64,000 bases of DNA from assembly GCF_004683905.1 (NCBI RefSeq), contig NZ_CP038438.1, positions 5,828,001 to 5,892,000 of the forward strand, given 5' to 3'. Each line of letters opens with the position of its first letter. The stretch's first letter is position 1. Source of the stretch: Pseudomonas fluorescens (GTDB lineage Bacteria > Pseudomonadota > Gammaproteobacteria > Pseudomonadales > Pseudomonadaceae). Made by a program: the position numbers and the translations under genes. The notes under the pieces are model-generated. The model saw nothing but the letters and a program-made list of their open reading frames with translations. It did not search any database and had not been told where the DNA came from. Positions 35,034-43,855 of the stretch are shown in pieces.

Positions 35034-36929
35034 TTAAGCAGTGACCCGCTTCTTCTCCGCGATCCGACTCCGTCCGTACAGCACAACAATCGCCAGAATC
35101 GCCACGGCCTGAGCCGTCAGCGAATAGGCGTCGGCGTGAATCCCCAGCCAGTCGAATTCAAAGAACGCCACCGGTCGCGTGCCGAAGATCCCGGCTTCCT
35201 GCAGCGCTTTCACGCCATGCCCGGCGAACACCACCGACAAGGCACAGAGCAGACCGGCGTTGATGCTGAAGAACAGCGCCAGCGGCAGTTTCGCCGAACC
35301 GCGCAGGATCACCCAGGCCAGACCGATCAGCAGCACCAGTGCGGTCGCACCACCGGCCAGCACCGCGTCATGCCCGGCGGGGCCGGCCTGCAGCCACAGG
35401 GTTTCGTAGAACAGGATCACTTCGAACAACTCGCGGTACACCGAGAAGAACGCGAGGATCGCGAAGCCGAAACGCCCGCCGCCGCCGACCAGACTCTGCT
35501 TGATGTAATCCTGCCAGGCCGCGGCGTGGCGCCGGTCGTGCATCCACACGCCGAGCCACAGCACCATGACGCTGGCGAACAGCGCCGTGGCGCCCTCGAG
35601 CAGTTCACGCTGCGAGCCGCTGACGTCGATCACGTACGCCGCCAGCGCCCAGGTGCCAAGACCGGCGAGCAGCGCCAAGCCCCAACCGATGTTGACGCTG
35701 CGCACCGCCGACTGCTGGCCGGTGTTGCGCAGAAACGCGAGGATCGCCGCCAGCACCAGAATCGCTTCGAGACCTTCGCGCAGCAGAATCAGCAGGCCGG
35801 AGATAAAGCTCAGCGACCAGCTCAGACCATCGCTGCCGAGCAGTTCAGCGGACTCTTTCAACTTGCCCTTGGCTACGTCCAGACGCTGTTCGGCCTGCGC
35901 CACCGGCAAACCGTCCTGCAACGATTGACGGTAGGCCATCAGCGATTTTTCGGTGTCCTTGCGCACGTTGGCGTCGACGTTATCCAGCGAGCTTTCGACC
36001 AGTTCGAAGCCTTCCAGATACGCCGCCACCGACAGGTCATAGGCCTGATCGTGATCGCCGGCGCGATACGCGGCCAGGCTCTTGTCCAGCGTGGCGGCGG
36101 TGTAATCAAGCAACTGCGCCGGGCCGCGCTTGACCTGCGGCGGCTGCGCGCGTTGGGTACGGAAGCTTGCGGCGACCTGCGGGCCTTCGGCGGCCTGCAC
36201 CTCGGCCGGGGTCTGGCGCGCCAGATCGGCGATGTTGAAGGTCTTGTCGGACTTGGCCGCGGCCGGGTCGGCACTGAAACCGGCAATGTAGGTCGCCAGA
36301 TCCCAACGCTGACGGTCGTCCAGTTGATCGGCGAACGCCGGCATGTCGGTGCCTTCGACGCCTTGGCCGAGGGTGCTGTAGATCGCGTACAGGCTCAGGT
36401 GATCGATGCGTGCGGCATCGCGCAGATTGGCTGGCGGCGGCGTCATGCCGAGCCCCGCCGGGCCGTCGCCGGCACCGCTGGCGCCGTGACACACCGAGCA
36501 GTTTTGCGCATAGAGCGGCGCGCCCCGGGTCGGATCGGGAGTGATGATCGGCGCTTGGCTGACTTCATATGCCACCGCCAGTTTCGCCCCCAGTTGTCGG
36601 GCCTGACGCGCGACGTCGGCGCCGTCCTGTTTCGCGGTGATGGCGGCGTGCAGAGCCTCGACACCCTGCTCCAGCGCAGCCTTCTCCGGTTTGGCCGGCA
36701 GACCGCCGATCAGCCCTTGCAGCACCTGGGTGAATTCCAGTTGCTCGCGGTATTCGCCGTCGTCGACGACCTTGCCCGCCTCGACCGTCGGCGGGTAGTC
36801 GGCGCTGATGTAATCGAGCAGGTGCAGCGCCTGCGGGGCGCCTTCCACGGTGTCGGCCAGCAGGTTGAAACTGCTCAGGGCAAACAGCGGGAACACCAGC
36901 CAGGCCAGGAATCGGGACGCGGCAGTCAT
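35034..36929 (-). CDS. FTR1 iron permease fused to a cytochrome c domain
   Basis: 631 residues. Signal peptide (about 1-25), a helical region, a class-I cytochrome c domain with haem motif CSVCHGASGAGDGPAGLG and TDMPAFADQL, and then a C-terminal FTR1 channel with the two iron-binding motifs LREGLEAILVLAAI and SVYRELFEVILF (REGLE and RELFE). The cytochrome may oxidise Fe2+ during uptake, replacing the EfeO/EfeB partners, which are absent here. The adjacent LysR gene is upstream in the same direction but not coupled. Confidence 0.88.
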   Translation of the reverse strand: MTAASRFLAWLVFPLFALSSFNLLADTVEGAPQALHLLDYISADYPPTVEAGKVVDDGEYREQLEFTQVLQGLIGGLPAKPEKAALEQGVEALHAAITAKQDGADVARQARQLGAKLAVAYEVSQAPIITPDPTRGAPLYAQNCSVCHGASGAGDGPAGLGMTPPPANLRDAARIDHLSLYAIYSTLGQGVEGTDMPAFADQLDDRQRWDLATYIAGFSADPAAAKSDKTFNIADLARQTPAEVQAAEGPQVAASFRTQRAQPPQVKRGPAQLLDYTAATLDKSLAAYRAGDHDQAYDLSVAAYLEGFELVESSLDNVDANVRKDTEKSLMAYRQSLQDGLPVAQAEQRLDVAKGKLKESAELLGSDGLSWSLSFISGLLILLREGLEAILVLAAILAFLRNTGQQSAVRSVNIGWGLALLAGLGTWALAAYVIDVSGSQRELLEGATALFASVMVLWLGVWMHDRRHAAAWQDYIKQSLVGGGGRFGFAILAFFSVYRELFEVILFYETLWLQAGPAGHDAVLAGGATALVLLIGLAWVILRGSAKLPLALFFSINAGLLCALSVVFAGHGVKALQEAGIFGTRPVAFFEFDWLGIHADAYSLTAQAVAILAIVVLYGRSRIAEKKRVTA

Positions 36930-37015
36930 GAATGAGTCTCAAATGGAAATGCGAAGTTACATATTGTTCACTTCGAACGCCTTTCACTCAAGCTTTGTCG
37001 ACGTCTCGTGGCGTT

Positions 37016-37915
37016 TTAACGCAGCGCTGCGGCGCTGTTGCGGTAGTGCTCAAGCATGAATTCGACGAACACCTGCACCTTCAGTGCGACGTGCCGGGCA
37101 TGCGGATAGAGCGCGTAATAGTGGCGCCGCCCAAGGCTGTAGTTGGGCAGGATTTGCACCAGCCGGCCGCTGAACAGATCGTCCTGCACTGTGGCCCGAG
37201 TGAACGCGGCGATGCCAACCCCGGCCAACGCGGCGGCGTGCAGCGAACTGATCGAATCGGCCTTGAACCGGCCCTGCACGCGCACGCTGGTGGTGAGTCC
37301 ACGCGTATCGGTCAGCACCCAGTCGCTGCCACCGGCAAACGCCAGCAACTGCTGCTCGGCGAGTTCGCGCACCTGGCGCACCAAACCATTGCGCGCCACA
37401 TACACAGGCGAAGCCACCAGCAACATGTCCGAGACAGTCAGCAACCGCGCCACCATGGATGAATCGGCCAAGGGTCCGCAGATGCGCAGGGCCACATCGA
37501 AACCCTCGGCGATCAGATCGACGAAACGGTCATCGCAGGCCAAGTCCACTTCAATCTCGGGATAGCGCTGCTGAAACGCCGGCAACCAGCTCGCCAGTTC
37601 CAGCGTACCGATGACCATCGGTGCACTGATGCGCAGCACACCGCTGGGGCTTTCATGTGCCTGCCCCACCGCCAGTGCGGCTTGATCGAGGCGATCGAGA
37701 ATGTCCACGCACGCCGCGTAATACTGCTGCCCTGCCGTGGTCAGGCTGAAACCTCGGGTGTTGCGATTGATCAGCCGCGTGCCCAGCTCGCGTTCCAGTT
37801 GCTGCAACTGCCGGGAGATGGTCGAGTGAGTAGTGTCGAGGCGCTCGGCAGCGGCGCTGAACCCGCGACACTCGACGATGCAACGAAACGCGCGCATGGC
37901 TTGCAGTTGATTCAT
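37016..37915 (-). CDS. LysR-family transcriptional regulator
   Basis: 299 residues from ATG 37915. HTH FSAAAERLDTTHSTISRQLQ (about 20-39) followed by QLERELGTRLINRNTRGFSLTTAGQ, then the effector domain with ISAPMVIGTLELASWLPAF. Reads as the CrgA-like branch. It may act on the FTR1 gene, 86 bases beyond its stop, or on the divergent envelope cluster; no operator could be picked. Confidence 0.88.
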   Translation of the reverse strand: MNQLQAMRAFRCIVECRGFSAAAERLDTTHSTISRQLQQLERELGTRLINRNTRGFSLTTAGQQYYAACVDILDRLDQAALAVGQAHESPSGVLRISAPMVIGTLELASWLPAFQQRYPEIEVDLACDDRFVDLIAEGFDVALRICGPLADSSMVARLLTVSDMLLVASPVYVARNGLVRQVRELAEQQLLAFAGGSDWVLTDTRGLTTSVRVQGRFKADSISSLHAAALAGVGIAAFTRATVQDDLFSGRLVQILPNYSLGRRHYYALYPHARHVALKVQVFVEFMLEHYRNSAAALR

Positions 37916-37993
37916 TAAAGCCCCGGACCTGTTGAGCGCTGAGCGCGCAAGCCTAGCGCAATCCTTGTCCACCCGGCAGCAGCAAAGCGCCCC

Positions 37994-37999
37994 TATAAT
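37994..37999 (+). promoter_or_regulatory. -10 box before the first COG3014 gene
   Basis: TATAAT 45 bases before the ATG at 38044. The -35 position is poor (ACCCGG at 17-base spacing; TTGTCC at 23), so the promoter is weak or activator-dependent, perhaps on the LysR product. Confidence 0.45.
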
Positions 38000-38043
38000 G
38001 CGTCACCTCCGTGCTTTTGCCGTTCAAGGAAGAACCCGTCTCC

Positions 38044-39423
38044 ATGCGCCATTGCCTGCCGCTCTACCTGCTGCTCAGCCTCAACATGCAACTGAGTGGG
38101 TGCGCCGCTTACCGCAATTACGATCAGGAAATGCAGCAGACCATCGATCAGATGGCGCAGGGCAATCTCAACGAAGCACTTTATCTGATGGAGCTGCACA
38201 ATCCTTGGGAAGACAAGGATCTGCTGTATTTCATGGAACGCGGCGCGATTCTCAGCGCCGGCACCAACCTGCCAAAAAGCCAGGAAGCGTGGCGCAGTGC
38301 TGACCGGATGATTTTTCAGCGCGAAGAAGCCGTGCCCTCCGCAGGCATGAAGTTGCTGACCCGTTTCGGTAATGAAATGGGCACCATGCTGGTCAATGAC
38401 AAGCTGCAGCGTTACGAAGGCTACGACTACGAAAAAGTCATGCTGACCACCGAAATGGCCCTCAACCAACTGGCGGAAAACGATTTCGACGGGGCCCGCG
38501 CCGACATCAAGAAAACCCACGAGCGCGAAACCCTTATCGCCCGCCAGCGGGAGCGGCAATACGAAGAAGCGCAAGAGCAAGCTACGCAACAGGGCATCAC
38601 CCTGCACTACAAGGATCTGGAAGGCTATCCGGTGGCCATCCTCGATGCCCCGCAAGTGCTTGAGCTGAAGAACGGCTACCAAAGTGCATTCAGCCATTAT
38701 CTGGCCGGCTTCACTTATGAAGCGCTGGGCGAACGCGCGCTCGCAGCGCCGGGGTATCGACAGGCGATCGAATTGCGCCCGGGCGTGCCGCTGCTCGAAA
38801 ACGCTTTGCGCAACCTGGACAAACCCGGACCGGCAGCCGATGAAAGCGAGATTCTGATCGTGGTCCAGGCCGGTTTCGCCCCGGCACGCAGTTCGGTGCA
38901 AGTGCCGATCCCGGTGCGGCTGAACGAAAACCTGACGATTGTTGCACCGATCTCGTTCCCGGTGATGGTGCCCGACACCCTCACACCTGGCGTGACCCAG
39001 ATCCTCGTCGACGGTAAAAAGCACCCATTGACCATGATTAACAGCGTGTCGGACATGGCCATCCGCACCTTGCGCGATGACATGCCGGCGATCATCTCTC
39101 GCGCCATGTTCCGCGCCAACATGGCCGCCATCAGCCAGGCGCAAAAGAACGAGCGCGATCCGTCCAAGGCGTCGTTGGTGGTGACCGATCCTGATCCTTT
39201 TGAAGAAGCTGACACTAGAACCTGGCGCACGCTGCCGGACAAAACCCTGGTCGCCCGTCTGCGTCTGAAAAAAGGCCTGCACCGCGTGCGCTTTCCGTAT
39301 TTTCGTGCAGAAGACGGGTTCACGGTACGCGTCGACCGCAGCCATCAAGTGTTCAACCTGCGGGTATTCATGGGCCAGAACTATTACGTGGGATCGGCAT
39401 TGGTCCTGCCCGAAACGCCGTGA
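38044..39423 (+). CDS. COG3014-family lipoprotein, copy A
   Basis: 459 residues from ATG 38044 (earlier in-frame codons lack a signal sequence). Signal-II peptide with lipobox LSGC (Cys20). The lipidated N-terminus is followed by a helical TPR-like region (AYRNYDQEMQQTIDQM, ALYLMELHNPW) and a C-terminal β-rich part with SAFSHYLAGFTYEALGE and DTRTWRTLPDKTLVARLRLK. Unknown function; homologues cluster with YcfL/LpoB-type genes in other gammaproteobacteria. It is strikingly like the downstream copy B, showing tandem duplication, and runs under its own -10 box. Confidence 0.8.
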   Translation: MRHCLPLYLLLSLNMQLSGCAAYRNYDQEMQQTIDQMAQGNLNEALYLMELHNPWEDKDLLYFMERGAILSAGTNLPKSQEAWRSADRMIFQREEAVPSAGMKLLTRFGNEMGTMLVNDKLQRYEGYDYEKVMLTTEMALNQLAENDFDGARADIKKTHERETLIARQRERQYEEAQEQATQQGITLHYKDLEGYPVAILDAPQVLELKNGYQSAFSHYLAGFTYEALGERALAAPGYRQAIELRPGVPLLENALRNLDKPGPAADESEILIVVQAGFAPARSSVQVPIPVRLNENLTIVAPISFPVMVPDTLTPGVTQILVDGKKHPLTMINSVSDMAIRTLRDDMPAIISRAMFRANMAAISQAQKNERDPSKASLVVTDPDPFEEADTRTWRTLPDKTLVARLRLKKGLHRVRFPYFRAEDGFTVRVDRSHQVFNLRVFMGQNYYVGSALVLPETP

Positions 39424-39488
39424 ACGAAAGGTGTCAGATAAAGCAGAGGAGTAATGGCACCAAACTAACAAGTGCGATTAAAAAGCTA

Positions 39489-39517
39489 TTACATGGCCAG
39501 CATCGCCCGCTTATAAT
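39489..39517 (+). promoter_or_regulatory. σ70-type promoter for copy B
   Basis: TTACAT (39489-39494), a 17-base spacer, TATAAT (39512-39517). Start would be near 39524, giving a ~140-base leader before the ATG at 39665. The best promoter match seen in the cluster, so copy B to the secreted LpoB/CsgG-like gene can be expressed without copy A. Confidence 0.7.
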
Positions 39518-39664
39518 GCCGCGCCCGCGCTATAGCAACGCGGCATAAAAGCTCCTCTGGTTATGAGGAATTGGCAGGAGGCCAGCGCCACTGTCGATGG
39601 GTCACACCAGCCCGACCAGCACCGGCGGCTGATGCAGTTTCTAGCTCAGGGAAGAAGTACCCCC

Positions 39665-41059
39665 ATGGCATTGCGCACTCCCACCTTGATCGCGCTCAGC
39701 GCTGTCACCCTGCTGTCCGGCTGTTCGGCGTTTCGCAACTACGATTCGGAACTGGCCCAGACCAACCAGCAACTGGCCACCGGCAACGTCGATGCCGCGC
39801 TGACCCTGCTGGAAAAAAACAACACCGGCCCCGACAAAGACCTGCTCTATTACTTCGAGAAAGGTGAGTTGCTGCGCGCCAAGGGCGACCTGTCCGGCAG
39901 CCAGAACGCCTGGACCAGCGCCGATCAGGTGGTTGGCCAGTGGGAAGATTCGGTCAAGCTCGACACCGGTAAATACCTGGCTCAGTTCGGCAGCTTCCTG
40001 GTCAACGACAAGGTGCGTCGCTACGAAGGCTACGACTACGAAAAAGTCATGCTGACCACACAGATGGCCCTCAACCTGCTGGCGGTCAATGACTTCGACG
40101 GTGCCCGCACCGCGATCAAGAAAACTCACGAACGTGAAGCGGTGATCGCCGACCTGCGCGACAAGGAATACCTCAAGAGTGAGGAAGAGGCCGAGAAAGA
40201 AGGCATCAAGACTCAGTACAAGGATCTGCAAGGCTACCCGGTCGCCAGCCTCGACGCGCCAGAAGTGGTCAGCCTGAAAAACAGCTACCAGAGTGCGTTC
40301 AGCCATTACCTGGCCGGTTTCGTCTACGAAGCCCTGGGCGAGAAAGACCTGGCTGCGCCGGGCTACCGCAAGGCGGCCGAACTGCGCCCGAACACCCCGC
40401 TGCTGGAGCAGGCGCTGGTCAACCTCGACAAGCCGAGCAAGTCCGACGATAGCGATATCCTGATCGTCGTGCAAAGCGGTCTGGCACCCTCGCGTGATTC
40501 GATCCGCGTGCCGCTGCCATTGCCGATCTCCAACAACGTGGTGATCACCCCGCTGTCGTTCCCGATCATCAAGCCGGACACCTCGACCGCACCGTTCGCG
40601 CAGATTGGCGTCGATGGCCAGCAAGTCAACCTGACCGCCCTCAACAGCACCACCGCCATGTCCCGTCGCGCCCTGCGCGATGACATGCCGGGGATCATCG
40701 TCCGCACCACCGTGCGCGCAATCACCAAAGGTGTGGCGCAGAAGAAGATCAACGAAACCAACCCGCTGGCCGGTCTGGCCGTGGGTATTTCTTCAGCTGT
40801 GCTGGAAGGTGCCGATACCCGTACGTGGCGCACCCTGCCGGACAACACCCAAGTGGTGCGTCTGCGCTTGAAGAAAGGCGAGCATCAAGTCAGTCTGCCG
40901 AGCGCTGTCGGCGGCTCGCTGGTCAAGGTCACCGTCGATCAGCGTTATCAAGTGATCAGCCTGCGTGCCGTGGGCAATCAGGTATTTGCCGGTGGCGTCG
41001 CCGCCCACGTCATTCCGAGCGCCGGCGCGACCAACGTCGCCAGCCTCAAACAACCTTAA
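39665..41059 (+). CDS. COG3014-family lipoprotein, copy B
   Basis: 464 residues from ATG 39665. Lipobox LLSGC (Cys20), aligned with copy A from its first residue. Shares RYEGYDYEKVMLTT (119-132 here, 123-136 in copy A), SAFSHYLAGF.YEALGE, LRDDMP.II.R and ADTRTWRTLPD. It carries an extra stretch, KGVAQKKINETNPLAGLA, absent from the other copy. Outer-membrane lipoprotein facing the periplasm is likely. Followed after 15 bases by the YcfL-type gene. Confidence 0.8.
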   Translation: MALRTPTLIALSAVTLLSGCSAFRNYDSELAQTNQQLATGNVDAALTLLEKNNTGPDKDLLYYFEKGELLRAKGDLSGSQNAWTSADQVVGQWEDSVKLDTGKYLAQFGSFLVNDKVRRYEGYDYEKVMLTTQMALNLLAVNDFDGARTAIKKTHEREAVIADLRDKEYLKSEEEAEKEGIKTQYKDLQGYPVASLDAPEVVSLKNSYQSAFSHYLAGFVYEALGEKDLAAPGYRKAAELRPNTPLLEQALVNLDKPSKSDDSDILIVVQSGLAPSRDSIRVPLPLPISNNVVITPLSFPIIKPDTSTAPFAQIGVDGQQVNLTALNSTTAMSRRALRDDMPGIIVRTTVRAITKGVAQKKINETNPLAGLAVGISSAVLEGADTRTWRTLPDNTQVVRLRLKKGEHQVSLPSAVGGSLVKVTVDQRYQVISLRAVGNQVFAGGVAAHVIPSAGATNVASLKQP

Positions 41060-41074
41060 GAACGGAGTCTTTGC

Positions 41075-41449
41075 ATGCGCTTCAAACTCTTCGCCGTTGC
41101 CGCCCTCGCCGTGCTGGCCAGCGGCTGCGCCACCCCGCCACCTCCTGAGCCGGGCAGCGCCGCGAGCAAGGTCGTGGCCATGGGTCCGCAGAAACACATC
41201 GCGGTCGGCGCCATGCGCGTCGCCCGAGAGAACGGCTTCATGACCGTCAATGTGCAATTGACCAACACCCTCAACAGCAACAAGACGTTCTACTACCGTT
41301 TCGCCTGGCTGGGCCCGGAAGGTTTCCCGATCGCCGAAGAAGAAGTCTGGAAAAGCCAGTTGATGTACGGCGCCCAGACCAGCTTCATCCAGGGCATCGC
41401 CCCGACCCCGAAAGCCGTGGATTTCCGCCTGGAACTCAAGACGCCTTAA
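41075..41449 (+). CDS. YcfL-type (DUF1425) lipoprotein
   Basis: 124 residues. Signal-II peptide MRFKLFAVAALAVLASGCAT (Cys18), mature β-sandwich-like part VNVQLTNTLNSNKTFYYRFA WLGPEGFPIAEEE. E. coli ycfL lies beside lpoB. Third gene of the run, between COG3014-B and the LpoB-like gene, with short gaps. Confidence 0.82.
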   Translation: MRFKLFAVAALAVLASGCATPPPPEPGSAASKVVAMGPQKHIAVGAMRVARENGFMTVNVQLTNTLNSNKTFYYRFAWLGPEGFPIAEEEVWKSQLMYGAQTSFIQGIAPTPKAVDFRLELKTP

Positions 41450-41485
41450 GTCCGCCACCCTATTCCTGTTTTAGAGAGCATTCCC

Positions 41486-42073
41486 ATGTTTGCACGCTTT
41501 TCCTTGATCGCCGTCCTCGCCCTGCTGGCTTCCGGTTGCGCCAACACCTCGCCGACCCTGGGCAGCAAGAACATCAGCTACGGCGACACCAAAGCGGTTG
41601 AAACCGTGACCAACGAATTCGGCTCGACCGACCTGCAAATGATCGCCGAATCGATGACCCGCTCGCTGGCCCAGTCCGGCATCCTGCAGGGCCGCCCGGT
41701 GGTGCAGGTCTACGACGTGAAGAACAAGACCAGCGAGTACATCGATACCCGCGAAATCACCACCAGCATCAAGACTCAGTTGATGAAGTCCGGCACCGCC
41801 CGCTTCGCCAGCGACAACACCGCGATGCAGAGCCAGGTCGACCAGCTCAAGCTGCAGAACCAGAGCGGCCTGTACAAGAAGAGCACCGTGGCCAAGACCG
41901 GCAACATGATCGCCGCCAAATACCGTCTGGAAGGCTCGATCAGCTCGATCGTCAAGCGCAGCAGCGACTACAAGGACGTCTTCTACAAATTCAGCCTGCA
42001 ACTGATCGACGTCGAAAGCGGTCTGGCCGAGTGGATGGACGAAAAAGAGATCCGCAAAACCACGGAGCGTTAA
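41486..42073 (+). CDS. LpoB-type lipoprotein (penicillin-binding protein activator-like)
   Basis: 195 residues. Lipobox LLASGC (Cys18), then a short linker and an LpoB/CsgG fold (QMIAESMTRSLAQSGILQGR, VYDVKNKTSEYIDTREIT, IAAKYRLEGSISSI, FYKFSLQLIDVESGLAEWMD). In E. coli LpoB activates the transpeptidase PBP1b from the outer membrane. Pseudomonas instead uses LpoP for that purpose, so the role of this homologue here is open. Confidence 0.82.
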   Translation: MFARFSLIAVLALLASGCANTSPTLGSKNISYGDTKAVETVTNEFGSTDLQMIAESMTRSLAQSGILQGRPVVQVYDVKNKTSEYIDTREITTSIKTQLMKSGTARFASDNTAMQSQVDQLKLQNQSGLYKKSTVAKTGNMIAAKYRLEGSISSIVKRSSDYKDVFYKFSLQLIDVESGLAEWMDEKEIRKTTER

Positions 42074-42076
42074 TTG

Positions 42077-42820
42077 ATGCGCGCATGGATTGGCATGATG
42101 GCCCTGGCTTGCGCGTTCAGCGTGCAAGCGGCCCCGAAAGTCGCGGTAACGGATCTGGCGTATCAGGAACGGGTGGAGCAGTACATCCACATCGTTTCGG
42201 CGCAGAACAATTACCGCGAGGGTTACTACAGCTCCAGTGGTTCGTCGAACTACAACGAGCTGGAAGCGACCACCAGCTACATCGAGCAGGGTGAACTGCG
42301 TAAATTCACCGGCGACATCAAGGGTGAAATCCTCCGCACCGGCATGTTCCAGTTGGTGCAGGGCACGCCGTACACCGCATCGTCCAAGGGTGACGTCTAC
42401 GACGTGATCAAGCGCATCAAGGCCGGCAACTTCAAGGGTGCCGACTACGTGCTGTTCGGCACCGTGTCGGACATCGATTTCACCCAGGACATGAACGAGC
42501 TGGCGCACACCGACAGTTATTCGGCGGTGCTGGGCCTGACGCTGGTGGCGGATTTCAGCCTGATCAACACCAAGACCTACGAGATCACCTCGGCCTTCAC
42601 GGCAATGGGCGAAGCGCAGGACACCAAACTGGTGAACGGCCGCGACATCAAGATCTCGCTGAATCGCCCTCGCGTGGTACGTGAAGTTTCGAAAGCGCTG
42701 GGTGAGGACGTGGCCGGGCAACTGAGCATGCAGCTCGGTGGCGGCGGTTACGAGCAGCCGCGTGAGGCGCAGCAGCGCAACAATCTGCCGCGTGATACCG
42801 CACCGGTGATTTTGCACTGA
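42077..42820 (+). CDS. Secreted LpoB/CsgG-like protein
   Basis: 247 residues from ATG 42077, one base after the previous stop context TAATTG. The start MRAWIGMMALACAFSVQAAP has a signal-I peptide with no lipobox Cys, so it should be a soluble periplasmic protein. Mature part: VAVTDLAYQERVEQYIHIVS, LRKFTGDIKGEILRTGMFQL, GADYVLFGTVSDIDF, SAVLGLTLVADFSLINTKTY, all CsgG/LpoB-type strands. Ends with a Gly/Gln-rich tail. Last gene of the cluster. Confidence 0.78.
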   Translation: MRAWIGMMALACAFSVQAAPKVAVTDLAYQERVEQYIHIVSAQNNYREGYYSSSGSSNYNELEATTSYIEQGELRKFTGDIKGEILRTGMFQLVQGTPYTASSKGDVYDVIKRIKAGNFKGADYVLFGTVSDIDFTQDMNELAHTDSYSAVLGLTLVADFSLINTKTYEITSAFTAMGEAQDTKLVNGRDIKISLNRPRVVREVSKALGEDVAGQLSMQLGGGGYEQPREAQQRNNLPRDTAPVILH

Positions 42821-42840
42821 CCGGCTGAGTGAATAACTCT

Positions 42841-42953
42841 GTGGTGAGGGGATTCATCCCCGATGGACTGCGCAGCAGGCCCCTTCTTGTCAGGTCAAGA
42901 GCGGGGCCGCTTCGCGCCCCATCGGGGATGAATCCCCTCGCTACAACGGAGTT
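42841..42953. repeat. Imperfect inverted repeat (GGGGAT class)
   Basis: GTGAGGGGATTCATCCCCGA at the left and TCGGGGATGAATCCCCTCGC at the right, with CGCAGCAGG/GCGC-type inner arms. The same class of element is at 62511. Likely an intergenic dispersed element distinct from the GAGCAAGCCCGCTCCCAC type. Confidence 0.7.
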
Positions 42954-42975
42954 CACTGGAGAAATCAGTAGGAAT

Positions 42976-43006
42976 AAAAAGGCGACCTCAAGAGGTCGCC
43001 TTTTTT
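42976..43006. terminator. Terminator at the end of the envelope cluster
   Basis: AAAAGGCGACCTC-AA-GAGGTCGCCTTTTTT: perfect 11-bp stem and T-run. It sits between two converging units, so it can act on both. Confidence 0.88.
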
Positions 43007-43019
43007 CTGCCTGCGGGTT

Positions 43020-43652
43020 TTACACCGCCGCTTTACGCAACGTCGCCATGAACGCCGCCGCACCGATGAACAGCCCGGCAAACGTGCGGTTCATGCGTTT
43101 CTGCTGCTGCGGTGTACGCAACAGGCGCAGCACCTTGGACGCCAGCCCGGTGTAACCGGCCATGACAATCAGATCCACGCAGATCATGGTCGCACCGATC
43201 ACCACATACTGAATCAGCAGCGGTGCGTGGGGATTGATGAACTGCGGCAACACCGCGAGCATGAACACCAGCGCCTTGGGGTTACTGATGTTCACCAGAA
43301 ACCCACGGAACACCAGCGCCAGCGGCTTGCCGATCGGCCGTACCGCCGCGTCATCGCTCATGTCCATCGGCAGCGCACGCCACTGCTTGATCGCCAGATA
43401 GACCAGATACGCCACACCGAACCATTTGATCGCGTGGAATGCGGTGGCCGATGCGGTGAGGATCGCGCCGACACCCGCGCCGACAATCGCGATCTGCACC
43501 GCCAGGCCGATCTGCAGGCCGAGGGCGTTCCAGTAACCGCGCCAGAAACCGTATTGCAGACCGCTGGACATCGACGCAATGGCGCCCGCGCCCGGGGACA
43601 GACTGATCACCCAGCAGGCGGCAAAGAATGCCAGCCATGTTTGAAGCTCCAT
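43020..43652 (-). CDS. LysE/RhtB-family amino-acid exporter
   Basis: 210 residues from ATG 43652. About six hydrophobic helices; the start LQTWLAFFAACWVISLSPGAGA and GFWRGYWNALGLQIGLAVQI are LysE signatures. Exports an amino acid or related metabolite, substrate unknown. It runs away from the MscS gene, with a REP pair between them. Confidence 0.85.
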   Translation of the reverse strand: MELQTWLAFFAACWVISLSPGAGAIASMSSGLQYGFWRGYWNALGLQIGLAVQIAIVGAGVGAILTASATAFHAIKWFGVAYLVYLAIKQWRALPMDMSDDAAVRPIGKPLALVFRGFLVNISNPKALVFMLAVLPQFINPHAPLLIQYVVIGATMICVDLIVMAGYTGLASKVLRLLRTPQQQKRMNRTFAGLFIGAAAFMATLRKAAV

Positions 43653-43758
43653 CGCACACCTCGACTCATGCTCGTGACAAGACGTCAAAGCTAATGCGCT
43701 TTGGCGCGGATGACTACCGATTTTTGCTGGAGGGTTCGGGCGCGGCTGATGGCCTCTT

Positions 43759-43829
43759 CGCGAGCAAGCCCGCTCCCACATTGGATTTGTGTCGATCACA
43801 GATCCAATGTGGGAGCGGGCTTGCTCGCG
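43759..43829. repeat. REP palindrome pair
   Basis: CGCGAGCAAGCCCGCTCCCAC (43759-43779) and its complement ending at 43829, 29-base centre. Same family as at 27351, 34364, 57218 and 63288. Confidence 0.85.
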
Positions 43830-43855
43830 AAGGCGTCAGATCAGACGCCCGAGGA

